Source: Botrytis cinerea B05.10 (Eukaryota > Ascomycota > Leotiomycetes > Helotiales > Sclerotiniaceae). From it: a DNA stretch of 64,000 nt. Location: contig NC_037321.1 in NCBI RefSeq assembly GCF_000143535.2, positions 1,922,001 through 1,986,000 on the forward strand, read 5' to 3'. Position numbers and translations under genes: made by a program. The notes beneath the pieces are model-generated. The model was given only the letters and a program-made list of their open reading frames with translations. It did not search any database and had not been told where the DNA came from. This document shows, piece by piece, positions 11,196 through 23,338 of this stretch (positions are counted from its first letter, which is position 1; each line of letters starts with the position of its first letter).

Positions 11196-12669
11196 ATGAT
11201 GAAATCATCCACAAGGTTGATCACGTTCATTACTTTGGCTCTTTCTCCCCTCATAAATGCTGCAACTACAGTCTCAGGAAGCGCATATGGTTTTGCCAAA
11301 GGAGTTTCTGGCGGTGGCTCAGCAGTAGCTGCAGCACCATCTGATATTGCTCAACTCAAATCATGGCTCGCTGATAGTACACCGCGAGTAATCCTCATCG
11401 ATAAAACTTTCAACTTTGTTGGTTCCGAAGGATCAGCTACTGATACTGGTTGTTATCAAGCTAGCTGCAAGCCGTCTAATGGTGGTCAAGATTACATAGG
11501 AACCCTAAGTTGTACACCCGGATCTAACATTGTTGCCTCTACCATCACTTACGATAAAGCCGGATCGACTCCTCTAGTTGTCGCATCTTCAAAAACACTT
11601 TTGGGTGTTGGTAGCGCTGGTGTCATTGCGGGTAAAGGACTCAGAATCCCTGCTACCAGTACCAATATCATTATTCAAAATATTCATTTCACAAATATGA
11701 ACCCTGCACATGTTTGGGGTGGAGATGCTATTTCTTTGGAGGGAAGTAGAGGTGTTTGGATTGATCATTGTAAATTCAGTTTAATTGGAAGACAAATGAT
11801 TGTTTCACAGTAAGTTCTATTTTAAATATTTTCTTGGAGAACCACAAATGATACTAAACTCTTCATTAGTTATGCCGCTAGTCAATTCACGATTTCTAAT
11901 TGTGAGTTCTATGGTACAACCACAACTTCAGCTACCTGCAATGGTAATCATTACTGTAAGTTTTCAATCTTATAAATCAGTTTTAATGATTCAATTCTAC
12001 TTGGTCTCTATAAAAAGGGAAACCAATGGTTCATAGACGCAATAGACACAAGCATAAACACAGTCATAAACGCAGGTTAAGAACTTACTAACTTTTCATT
12101 TCAAACTAGGGACCATGATGATTGATGGTCCTAACGACCTACTCACTCTCGATAGAAATTACTGGCACAACTTATCAGGTCGAGCACCAAAAGTTAGTGG
12201 TACTAATGCCGTGGTTCAAATTACCAACAATTACATGGCCAATAACGCCGGCCACGACTTTGAACTTTACGACGGAACTACGGTATTAGTTGAGGGTAAC
12301 GTACTCGAAAATGTCACTTTACCTTTTAGTGGTACAGGTGGTACTGTCTGGAATGTTCCAGATTCTACATCTGCAACTACTTGTGCCAGTTATTTGGGGC
12401 GAAATTGTGCTTTAAACACCGTCACGAATTCGGGTGCTGCTTGGCCTAGTCTTAAAGTCGTAGCGGCTTTAACCACTTTCAAGCAATATGGTAATAATGT
12501 GAGTAAATTTCATCATTTAGTTTTGATAATCGCTTGATATTTATCTCATCTCACAATTCCTTGAATGTCAATTTACTAACCATTTGATGTGTAGTGGTTA
12601 GTCACTCCCGTTGCAGCTAGCGCTGTTAAGAGTAGTGTTTTAGCCAATGCAGGTGTTGGAAAGATATAG
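11196..12669 (+). CDS. Secreted pectin lyase, polysaccharide lyase family 1
   Basis: Exons 11196-11809, 11870-11955, 12110-12498 and 12595-12669 give 387 residues. Introns are GT-AG with CTAAC-like branch points; the second is long (154 nt). A signal peptide spans about residues 1-22 (LITFITLALSPLINA). The parallel beta-helix motifs of PL1 are clear: NPAHVWGGDAIS, VWIDHCKFSLIGRQMIVS and WTMMIDGPNDLLTLDRNYW. LSGRAPKVSG follows, where Arg258 fits the catalytic arginine. The WGGDAI and GRQ motifs favour pectin lyase (eliminative cleavage of methylated homogalacturonan) over pectate lyase. Length is typical. It is exported and probably serves plant cell-wall degradation. Enzyme subtype is inferred by family motifs only. 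Confidence 0.92.
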
Positions 12670-14354
12670 ATATATCAGGATGGTTATTGATTGGAACAGT
12701 AACTAGAAGGGTGATCATTCATGGGAAAATAAATGAGTTTGAGTCGGAATTTCGCTTAACGGTTCAAACCAGATGCTCATCCTACTTGATAAGTTAACCA
12801 AGTATTTGAAAGTATTTTAAGCTTTCTAATTCACTCCTTTATTCTAGCCTACTAGAATTGTTTTCGAGCCGTTCATGGTATTTTTTATTTCATTTCATTC
12901 CAAATTTCCCAAAGAGATTTAGAATTCATCTTATCATATGGTGTCGGATATCGATCATGTGATCACAAGAGGGCGGTGTATTAGTTAGCGAGACATTAGC
13001 GCTTCCTTGTATATAGCTTCCCATAGTTAATAATGATCACCAACGATTATAACCATAATAGACTAAAGCACTTTCCACTTGTTAACTAAGTTTATATCAA
13101 CATATGTATATGACATACTTTCGGAATCATAATAATCCTCCGTGACCAATTCAAAATCAAAATTGTCTAAAGAAGTATCAGGAAAATGCGATTGCTACAT
13201 TCTTTTCTCGAGAACTGACGGTATCGTTTTGAAGATCTCTAGAAATCTTGATTATTCTATTTGCGACGATGATGTAGCTTAAGGCAGTCTTCATCATCTC
13301 ATATCAATCATAAAATAAGCTTAAATTGTTCCTCCACTAGCTTCGGTACTCATAAGCCACCGCTTTCAGGTATACGATTTAAATATATACCATCAATCTT
13401 TTAGTCTATCAAGTCATCAATCTTCCAGTCTTCCAATCTTTCAATCTATCAAAACATCAATTAGTCAAACAATCAATCACTCACTCACATCACTCAAAAT
13501 CAACAACCAAAACAACAACTTCTGACTTCGAACTCTATATATTTCTATCTATATATCCACCCATTCATTCGCATCCAAATTCACATCCAAATCCACATCA
13601 CCACCACTCCCCTTTCACGATTGAAACAATTAACAAAGTCCCACTAATAGGTAGACAGGTTTATGGTATCATGATATCAATCGTATGTATGCATTTTAAA
13701 ATATTCTTCATTTCTTTACCTCATCTCGTTTCGTCCCCCTTATCCTCATCCCCTATCTCCTTTCCACGTCGCTCTCGCTCTCAATCCTTTTCCAGCCGAC
13801 GCAGCTCACCCCTCACCCTCCACACAACACAAGCCAACAATCTCAAAACACAAAAAGGTATCAATCAATCCTCCCAAACTAAAACAACCTAATGTAAAAA
13901 AACAAAAAAACAAAACAAAACAGAAAACAAATTCAAACTTAAACTCAACCTCAAACTCAAAAATGTTAATGCGCATGTATCCATTCATACACAATTAACA
14001 TTCGCTAATTCATCGCCTCGTAATTTTTTGACAATTCTTTCGAAACGAATTTCCAACATCTTCCCCATCAAGTCAAATCGCTTCCTATGCAATGCAAATG
14101 CAAAGAAATGCAAAATCCGAAAAATGCAAAAATTTAAATGCCGTCAAATATGTAAATGTTCCGATGTGAGTTGTTTTTTTTGCCCATTGATCCATCCATC
14201 CGTCCATGCAATTTTTCTTTTCTTTTCTTTTCTTTTCTTTTCTTTTCCTTTCCTTTCTCTCTTCCTTTTTCTCGTTACCAAATCTCCATATTCGACCAGG
14301 CTCCCCGCTTCTCCCACCCTACCCCACACCCCACATCACTACCCTAGCAGCCCA
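12670..14354. other. Intergenic region, low complexity towards its right end
   Basis: No supported gene. From about 13390 it becomes CATCAATC/CAAAAC-rich, with a TTTTC pentamer run at 14213-14250. Reading frames in the right half translate only as Ser/Leu/Phe-rich low complexity. Confidence 0.5.
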
Positions 14355-15961
14355 TCAAACAACTACATCTACTGTCATCGGCCGTCTAATAGTTAACCCT
14401 CTCAGTTTTTCCTCTACTCTCCTCAACACCTCTGGATCCGGCTCTGGTACCACTTTTCGCGGAACAGCTATCATACACATATCACATCTAACATGCTTAC
14501 ACCTTGTACATTCTTGAATGTTACTTGATGGATCCGAGGAAGAATGATGAGGGAATGTTTTATCGCATTTATGACATGCGAATTTCTTGATTTTGGAAGA
14601 TGGTTGATCGCCAGGGTAACCATCGGGGTATTTCTTTGTCTTGGATCTATTGAGATGAATATATTAGTCTGAGTGTTTTATTTTTGGGGGGGAAGAGGAA
14701 GAGGAAAGAATTAAATTTATTTTCGAGCGGAGCGAGCTATGGGGGTTTGGGGGCTTGCCCCCATAATCAATCAATTAAAAAAATCAAATGAAATGTAATG
14801 ACGCTCCGCTGGCCCTCCGGGAGCCACTGCCGTGGAGGCAGACTATTTCTGTCGACTCGAATATTTGAGATAGACAGAAAGAAGTTAGAAAAGAAAAAAA
14901 CTTACGGATTTCTAGGACAATCAGCACAACGAGTATGAGAACAAGTTGTACAAATTTTATTTCCAGCCGTAAAAAGAGTTGAACATTCATGACAAGTTCT
15001 TCTAACTCTTTGCATAGGTTTTTTCCTGACCAAAGGTTGACCACCCAATTTTTGACTTGGTAAAGTCATGATTAATTTTTCAGCCTTTTTCCATTCTCGA
15101 TCAACTTCCACTTTCGTTGGACCAACATTAGCCACTGCAGTTTTTCCTTTCTCCTTCTTTTTCAAAGGATATCTTGGACATTTTGTACATCTTGGATGTT
15201 CACAATTGGTACAAATTTTATTGGCACCAAATGTTGTGTCACATTTATGACAAGTTCTATGAATTCTCATTCGAATAGGTTTTTCGATTCTCCAAACATC
15301 TTTTTCTCCAGTAAGAGTTTGCCATTCATGTGGTTCGATTTGTAATTGAAAACGTTCAGCTAACTTTCTAGCTCTTTCAGCATTGATATCTGCTCGAGAG
15401 ATTTTGGTGGGTTGAGGTTGAGATTGAGATTGTTGTTGTTTTGTTGTGTTAGGAGTAGTGGATTTGGATTTGGTAGTGGTAGCGGTAGTGGTAGTTTGTT
15501 TCGTTTCGACGGCAGTGGGAATTGAGACGGGGATTTCCTTGGATTGTGCTGGCGCCGGTGTTGGTTTTGATTGTGATTGTGATTTTGATGATTGATCAGT
15601 GGATTTAGGGACACTAAGAAATTCACAAGTAAGTTATTAATGAATATGGATGAAAATTGAGGATGAGGATTGAGCATTGAAATTCCACATATTCATATTC
15701 ATAAAACCATACGTGGACATGGTGAAAAGAAAACAATGTAATAGACACCAAAATATTCATTACTTACCTCGGTTCTCCTGTTGTATTTAAAGTTGAAGAC
15801 TTTCCAACAAATGATAATCTTTTTGATCCATCACTTCTTTTCAAAACTGTCTTCATTCGTCCCAAAACTCGACTTAATCCTTTCTTTTTATCATCATTTG
15901 ATGTTGTTGGAACTGTCGAGACTGCCGGTGCTCTCGGTGCTCCTTGCGCTGAAGAACTCAT
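14355..15961 (-). CDS. Uncharacterised protein with three copies of a six-cysteine zinc-finger-like module
   Basis: The minus-strand exons 15961-15768, 15613-14906 and 14646-14355 give 397 residues; the frame closes exactly. The N-terminus is basic (KKKGLSRVLGRMKTVLKR). A Gln/Thr/Ser/Pro-rich linker (about 65-130) is followed by three repeats starting near C186, C272 and C325. Each follows the plan C-H-x-C-x-T-x-F, a variable spacer, then C-T-x-C-x-H-x-R-C-x2-C. Six cysteines plus a histidine per module should bind zinc. I know of no assigned function for this fungal pattern; nucleic-acid or protein binding are both possible. The second intron (14647-14905) is swollen to 259 nt by two GC-rich dispersed elements. 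A polybasic tail ends VVPEPDPEVLRRVEEKLRGL. Confidence 0.82.
14723..14764 (-). repeat. GC-rich hairpin element A, intronic copy
   Basis: On the minus strand it reads GGGGGCAAGCCCCC (a perfect 6-bp stem with a 2-nt loop), then CAAACCCCCATAGCTCGCTC. The same layout occurs twice in tandem at 62954-63189. It sits inside the second intron of the three-module cysteine protein gene. Confidence 0.75.
14798..14842 (-). repeat. GC-rich dispersed element B, intronic copy
   Basis: The reverse complement matches the copy at 1079-1122 with two or three differences (GGCTCCCGGAGGGCCAGCGG here). It lies only 33 bp from element A in the same intron and same orientation. Confidence 0.75.
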
Positions 15962-17640
15962 GGTTGCGGGGTCCGATCTTTAAGATATGTTCCGTAATCC
16001 GTAATCTGTAACTTGTACGTAGTCCGAGTCCGAGTTCGAGTTCGAGATCGAGTTCGAGTCGGTAGTGCGTAGTTCGTAGTTCGTAGTGAATGTCGATCTG
16101 TTGAAATTTATTGTTTTGGATTTATTGAATTAATTCGTCAATGTTCGAACCGATAATCCCGATGGATATTGAGGAATGGATATCGAGGAATGGATATCGA
16201 TGAAGAAATTCCCAAGAAATTCCCGAGAAACCCAACACTCCAAATGAAAGTCGAAATCCTTAAATGTCAAATTCAAGATTCCATCAATCAATTATACTTT
16301 CCTTCCCTCGAGGATTTCCTTTTCTTCCTAACAAAAAGTGGCGTATTGATCTCCTGGTAGGAATAAAACTTAATCCCCTTTCGAAATTTTTCGGTGTGAA
16401 GTGTTACTACGATTAAACTTCAATCGATCGTCCACCTCGTGCGTTTCGGAGCCAATGTACCGGTATACAATGGAGATATTGAAGACAAAAAAATAAGACG
16501 ATAATTATATGTTGTGTCTTCCTAAAACTATTATGTAAGAGGAATTGAGGGTTGTATTGAGTAATTGGTGTGATAACCAATTGTCTTGGAAAATTGTATG
16601 ACAAAAAGATGTATCAGGATGAAATGTTTGAGGTGATATTTGGTTGTATTTTGGTAGTTTGGTAGTTTGGTAGTTTGGTAGTTTGGTAGTTTGGTGGTAG
16701 TGTGTTGTAAGTGGTAAGAATCGTAGTGAGAATCGTAGTAAATGTATAATGTAAGGTAGTAATGTGGGTTTGTTGTGTATAGATAAGTGTATGCCTCTAT
16801 ATCCTAACTCTGAAGTCTTTGTATCGGACCAAGACAACCTCTTTTATCGAATCCCAAATTTGAATTATCAAACTTCAGCTGTATGTAGAGAGATATCGGT
16901 TGAAGAAAAAGAGGAGAGAAAAGGGAGATGGATGGGATGATTGGAAATTAGCGAGCCAGCGAGGCAGCGTGCCAGATAGACGGGACAAGAGAGGAACCAA
17001 AAAGTAAAAATAATGTGGGGGCTTGATAGTTCCCGAATAATCAAAAATGCTTGGTATTTTTGATAGCTTGTTGTTGGTGGAGAATGGTGGAATTGCTTGG
17101 ATTTTGTTTGGATACCGTGGATATTGTTCAATGTATAAAATGTGCCCCGTGAGTATAATGGTTCCAAGTGGATGGGTTGGTAAATAAGATGATGATGGGT
17201 GAAATGAATATTAAAAGGAATGAGATAATATGCGGTGTATTGCGGTGTATTGCGGTGTATTACGATGGGTGGCGATGAGATGAGATGAGCTGAGATGAGC
17301 TGAATTTTCGAGGACAAATAACCCTCAAATAATCAACACTATGGTGAGGTTGATTTTAAGAATGTGGATATGAATGTGAATGTGAATGTGAATGTGAATG
17401 TGATTGTGGTTGTGGTTGTGGTTGTGGTTGTGGTTGTGGTTGTAAAAAGTAGGTCGTTTAAGTTCTTGACCTCTTCCTTGCTGACATGTCCTTCTTGTAC
17501 AACTAATATTTGAGGGTTCACGAGTGATGTGTGAGTACTCGTATCTCGATTCGGGTGATGATGGTCTCGATTTTGAATTGGAATTGGGTTGGAATGATTT
17601 ATAACAAAACTTATACCAATAACCACTCTCAAACTCCACT
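15962..17640. other. Start of a 14-kb gene-poor region; simple repeats
   Basis: No supported gene. It contains a GAGTTC-rich patch (16020-16065), GGTAGTTT octamers (16652-16697), TGCGGTGTAT three times (about 17230-17261) and adjoining hexamer arrays (17361-17443). On the minus strand, 17443-17640 reads openly in two frames, both running into the hexamer array (His-Asn/His-Ile or Thr-rich tails); neither has a convincing start. Confidence 0.5.
17361..17443. repeat. Paired hexamer arrays GAATGT and GGTTGT
   Basis: Five GAATGT units are followed by seven GGTTGT-type units. On the minus strand they would encode (HN)n(HI)n or a Thr-rich tail at the end of an open frame. Confidence 0.75.
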
Positions 17641-17808
17641 TCTCATAAGATTATAATTCTGACACGTATGGAAGATTCGAAAGGAGGTGTATTTTGAGTT
17701 TGGAGGGAAAAGAGTTGTATGATTACTTTAGGTCTGGCTTGAAGTTTTTGTTGACATGCAGCAATGAGGTGTAAAGTAATATCATTCGATGCAGTCATTC
17801 GAGGAGTA

Positions 17809-17848
<40 letters not shown>

Positions 17849-19500
17849 AAAAAAGGGTTCTGTTTTGGAAGAGGGGGGTAGGATTGATTTGAAGGATGAT
17901 TCAGTAGAATAAAAAGATTTCATCATTCCATGGATCCAGACCAAAAAAGATTCATGTCCGTAGCTTGTTGCGATTAGAGGCATAACCTCAAAATATGTTA
18001 CTTTATCCTAGGGTATATTTTCGGTTTTCGTAGGGTTGGAAAACTTTAATCTATCCCTATTATCCAATGTCAACTAGAAATGCCTCCTCCTTTTCCCCCA
18101 CCCACTCACCATGTAAGATGGATTTGAAGGATGACTAGAGGAGTGACTAGAGTGACTAGAGTGACTAGAGGAGTAACCTTACTATTGGAACCTCTAAATG
18201 AATGGGTGTGGTCAAAATGTACAATTTTGGTTGATGTCCGTGTTCCTCTATGGATCAAAATACTGGGGTACTCTTCTTAAGTTTTCGGATTTAATTGCTT
18301 GATAGCATATGAAATCGAAATGCTTGAATTTCTAGAGAGGGCGCCCGACTTCCCCGATTTCCCCATTTCTTCAAGATTATTTATCAAATCTACAACGGGA
18401 AATAGATACCGCATGAAGTCAAATGTCCAATGAAAAAGTAAAAATAAGTACGCAGTATTCATCACAATCTTTAAACCCGTGAACACCTCGGTAGGTGTAA
18501 ATTTCATATGCCAGTGACAGGTGATATCTATCATCTAGAGAGTCGAGTTCGGTGATAGGTGATATCCCCCAGGGTCTTTTGATCAATGAACGATATTTCT
18601 ATTATGGATCAAACTCGGTCGAGACTCGAGAACCATAAAAATATTTACATACAAATGATGATTGGACAGAGCATTCAAATAGCCGTTGCTTCCGGTTTTT
18701 TTGATATCTGATCAAATTGACTAATTATCTGGTAATGTAGTTATGATATTCAAAGATTAAACCCATTCGGTTATCCCCCCCTTCATTGATCGCGAAAATC
18801 TTAAGACAAGACGACCAAAATGTTTCTTAATAATCCAAACTTCCCCCCAAATCTCATCGAATTATTCTTCTCGACTCGTATCTTCAAGAATCAAATCACC
18901 AATTATAAAAATCATCAACGCGCTCGGCAAATCTTAACATCGGAGCACCATTACTCGATTCATATGTGAAAGGTAGGGTAACTTTTTTGATACCCGTTAT
19001 ATCGACCGCGCGGAACCATCAAGTAAGTAAGGCAAGGATAAATAGGTATCATTAGCACATTTTCTTCAAGGTCATTGATACTATTCGGAATTTAGTTAAA
19101 CAAGTCTGCACCTACTGACCCACGAATTGAAAATATCCCGGTAGGAGGGTGGTGTGGAGTTGAAGGAAGATAGGTAATGGTTTGGGAAATTGATGATTTA
19201 CGCGTCGACTGTCGACGACAAGGACGGACATCGTTTCAAATAATTTCTTCTGTTTATTCCCTCCTAATTCGAATACTCCTTATTCACATACTCCATACAC
19301 CATACACTATGCCTCATACACTATGCCTCATACATCATACACCATATAACTTCATCGATCAGATTTCATCCGTCAAATTTCATCCGTCAAACTTCATCCA
19401 TTATATCCTTCAAAAGATCCAACAATCACAATATTACAAAACCAATACCCCATCTTGAAGAAAAGAAAATATATATATATCACAAACTGACATCACTCAA
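17641..19500. other. Gene-poor region; CT tract and one doubtful 85-codon frame
   Basis: A (CT)n tract lies at 17812-17845 and TGACTAGAG repeats at about 18135-18175. The minus strand 18277-18534 has an ATG-initiated 85-codon frame (hydrophobic centre, Ser-rich end) with no recognisable similarity; I do not call it a gene. Confidence 0.45.
17812..17845. repeat. (CT)n microsatellite
   Basis: About 17 uninterrupted CT dinucleotides followed by a short A run. Confidence 0.9.
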
Positions 19501-21507
19501 AGTATAAAAAATGGAAATCCCCTCATATTCATGAAAATCATTTCTACAGATCGATATCCCTTCTACGGCTTTGCATACGGCACGACCATCCCGTTCATCC
19601 CGTCACTTATACCATCATCCCATCATCCCATCATCGACCCATCAGTTATCCCATCCCATCATCCCATCACTTATCCCACCCCATTTTATAAGTTCAACCC
19701 AATAAACGGTAAAAAGTAAGGTCCCCTCAGAACCCTTCCAAACCCTCTCAAAGACCCTCCCACCACCTCCCTTCTCCTGGAAATCCCTGGATAATCATCA
19801 ACTGGAACGAGCGCTGATTTGATCGACCCTAAAACCCCACTCAATCAGATCCATAATCGGAAAGTGAAAGGATGTCACACACCCAAAAGCAAACATTATA
19901 TTACCACTAAGCCACTGTGTAGCACTGTCGAAAAAAAAAATCAAAATCAAAATCAAAATTATTCATTGTGATTTGATACCCAAAAATCAAACCAGTCATC
20001 ATTTTCTTTGTCATAATCATCCGGTACTTTGATGGTGTTTGGTGCCTTGCCATGGCATTGGTATCATTCCCAAGAATGTACTCCGGTAATATTTTGGAAT
20101 GGTCTTGGCTCTGTTACCCTGCATTTGGTGTGCATGAAATGAACGAATGAGGTGATTGCTTTCGTATTTTACGATCCGCATGATTCTATTCGTCAGTTGG
20201 TCTTCCTTTGACTTTTGGGATTTACGGAGTGAGGAAAGGTTACTCTGGAAGGAAGAATAATAGTCAAGGCATTCTTTCATACCTCCTCTCAAGCTGCTTC
20301 ACGTGCTACTCGTGCTACTCGTACTTGGTAGATAAATCCCAAGGAAAATATCGGCAGATGGAATCTATTTTATTGCCGAAACATATAATACTGAATAAAT
20401 GGATGCACTTCAGTCAATCACATTACAATGTCATGTCCGATGTACCTAGCTCTTTCTCCTCTTCTTCAGCATATAGTACACCTTAGTCTAAGCATTACAA
20501 GACATCAACACCCTCTCAGAATGTATCAACGTAATCGCACTACACTCCAGCCAGCCAACCTGGGTAATACACACACATACCTACCCTCCCTACTCCCTAC
20601 ACACATATATCCATGCATCCAAGTTCGAACACAACATATCTACAAGCTAAAATCATGCTATCATCTTCGGTAAAAGGGAAACAAATAATCCGGACCCATC
20701 CATTCCAAATAAACTTTTCCATAAATGAACGCCATCTGCACGCCAGCACATTTCCAGAAACTCTCACATGCCATGCGATGTGAAGTCGCAGCAATGCAGA
20801 AAACGGTATCACAATGGAACATGAGTGCATGAAAATACATTCTATCCGTGTACCATATAATATCCGTAAGAGGGGCTAGATTATAATCGGTATCCGAACT
20901 TCGGATTGGTCATGTAAATTGGGGGGAGGGGGATGTAACGTGAAGTTTTGGGGATAGTTAGTTGATACTGATTAACGGAGTACGCAAACACAACACGAAT
21001 CGAAAGGGGGAAAACACGAGGTTGGCGATACGATTCGATGAGATGCGATACGATATGATGCATTTACATACGCAGTACTCCGTATTCCGCATTCCGAATT
21101 CCGTACATCATGAATGGGAAAAAGAGAAACCGGCCATCTTTCCCCCGAGTGAGTGAATGGGAAATCTTCCTATTGTACAGATAGTACGCACTACCGTATA
21201 TTGGTTATAGTTACTTGCTTGGTGGCTGGCTGGCCGGCTGGCTACGGAACAACAACATCACGCAAACATCACGCGAAAATCACATCACACATACCACCAA
21301 AATCAAGCTTTCAAATCTAATGAGTGATGATCGATCTGGCAAAACCACGGATCGATACTTTCCAAGTTCTGTACATTCGTATATCAATCATTCCATTCGA
21401 TCACCCAACCTTGGAAGCTTCTGTTCGGTATCGAAACTCCACTCCTTCTAGGGTGAAAATGTAGTTATGTTTATAGTTTGGGATGTACATACCATAGACA
21501 GATAGAG

Positions 21508-21518
21508 ACATACATACA

Positions 21519-21550
<32 letters not shown>
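21508..21550. repeat. (CATA)n microsatellite
   Basis: About ten CATA units in a row. Confidence 0.9.
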
Positions 21551-21551
<1 letters not shown>

Positions 21552-21960
21552 CCATCCAAGATAGCATACCCGCGGCATCTCCATGCGCGCAAAATCAAAA
21601 ACAGAAAACACCAACGAAGATCTTCCATCCAAAGTATCTTCATCCCCACCAAAGGAAACGGCGGTAGGGTCAAGAAATGTACAATGACGATATATCTATC
21701 TATTTATCCATCTCCGAAACCCTTTGGTGAATCGTTGTGGGAGAGGAGGGGACCCAACATTTAACTTTTTTGTCCCAGAGAAAAAAACTTAATTCTCAAC
21801 GGTTGTTGAACCCAATCTGATCAACCCGTCACACCGTTACATTCACTGTCGGACTTGGATAGTTTTGGGAATGGGGATTTGTAAGTATATTTTCACAAGT
21901 AAATATAGATAAAATGATTTCTGTAACTTTAACAGATTATTCATAGATGTGAATAAATAT

Positions 21961-22018
21961 GTATGTTGTATGTTGTATGTTGTATGTTGTATGTTGTATG
22001 TTGTATATTGTATGTTGT
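21961..22018. repeat. TTGTATG heptamer minisatellite
   Basis: About eight units of TTGTATG, with one TTGTATA variant. A related heptamer array recurs at 46159-46277. Confidence 0.85.
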
Positions 22019-23070
22019 CCTGTAGAATATGATGTATACAATATACATTGTCCATAGTCGAATTGGATGTCAAATGTCTTCAACCCGAGTCAATGATTGA
22101 CATGTCAAATTCTCCATGGCGCCGGGCCAGATTCTTCGGTGAGACATCCTTGCGTGGCTTTTTTGTTTGGAAATGAAAAATGGTCGATGAATTGATAGAT
22201 GCATGAATGAATATCCACCGACTAAAAATTGAATCGAATCACAGATGAGACTCAACATCATGCCATCCATCCATACCTGACATGCCCAATGCACCGTTAC
22301 GGTACCAGCTATTCGGGAAAAATGCGGTTTCTGGTATCTTCCCGGGAAAGAGGATGGGGCGGCGGAGATACAGAGGGAATTTATGTATGAAAATGGATAG
22401 GGAGAGGACAGAGCTTTGTTTCGATAAGCTGAAGATATGTTTTCCTGCGTGTGAGTGGATGGGCGTGGTTGGGTTTTTGAAACATGGAAACAAAATAAAA
22501 GTAATTTTTCATACTCCATCCATACCAGTAGTCAATACATACCCATACTCGATGGATATCTGTCCTTGGATGCAATCCCCCCCTTCGTCTCGGATCTCCG
22601 TATCGAAATCGGTTCCTCCTCAAAATAATGCGTATCGTCCTCTCCATATCTCCTCGCTCGTAAGATACAATAGGATAAGTATGAAATATTCAATCCACGC
22701 CACATCGACCCATTCCAACTCCCCTTGGACGAAAATCCCACCCATCACCATTTACAATCCCTAAAATCGGATGATTCTTGCGGCACAATTTGTAATTTTA
22801 TCCTAGTCGTTACTTCTTTCTTTCTCATTTTCTTGGTTTCTGCCTCTCTTTCTTCCTTTTTTCCTTCTCCCCTGTATGATCTCTTACACTACGAGTCTCA
22901 TCTCATCACATCACATCGAATGCGGATGTATCTCCTCTGAGCGGACGTAGGTCCAGAATCTTTAAATATAGAATCGAAATTTTCACCAATAATATTTGGT
23001 ACTTTGTAAATCAATTTTGTACTTGATCCAAGTTTCTTTTCTTTGGTTTGAGATTTCTTTGGTTGTATTA

Positions 23071-23201
23071 ATTGATAGGTAGGCAGGTAGGAAGATAAAT
23101 AGATAGGTAGACAGGTAGATAGATAGGTAAATAGGTAGATGAGTAGATAGATAAATAGATAGATAGACAAATAGGTAGATAGATAAATAAACATAATAGA
23201 C

Positions 23202-23233
<32 letters not shown>

Positions 23234-23253
23234 TTTATTTACTTACTTACTTA

Positions 23254-23332
<79 letters not shown>

Positions 23333-23338
23333 TTACTT
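23071..23338. repeat. Adjoining GATA-type and ACTT tetranucleotide arrays
   Basis: An imperfect GATA/GGTA/AATA array runs from about 23071 to 23191, then a nearly pure ACTT array to 23338 with a few TTATTT interruptions. Together this is about 270 bp of tetranucleotide repeat, the longest in the window. Confidence 0.9.

Larger units (their letters stand above)
19501..23070. other. Gene-poor region with microsatellites
   Basis: No supported gene. CATCCCAT-rich sequence occurs at about 19590-19685, a CATA tetramer at 21508-21550, and a TTGTATG heptamer at 21961-22018. Frames up to 160 codons are open on both strands at 22070-22764, but their translations have no domain-like pattern. Confidence 0.45.

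Noticed and set aside
16020..16065. tRNA B-box-like GTTCGAG sequences
   Set aside because: They are part of a GAGTTC simple repeat; no cloverleaf can be drawn. No tRNA was found elsewhere in the window.
22070..22764. Long frames on both strands
   Set aside because: Several frames are open together, translations show no domain or codon-like regularity, and no splice context supports them.
23202..23338. CRISPR-like array
   Set aside because: Pure tetranucleotide repeat without spacers, and the genome is eukaryotic.
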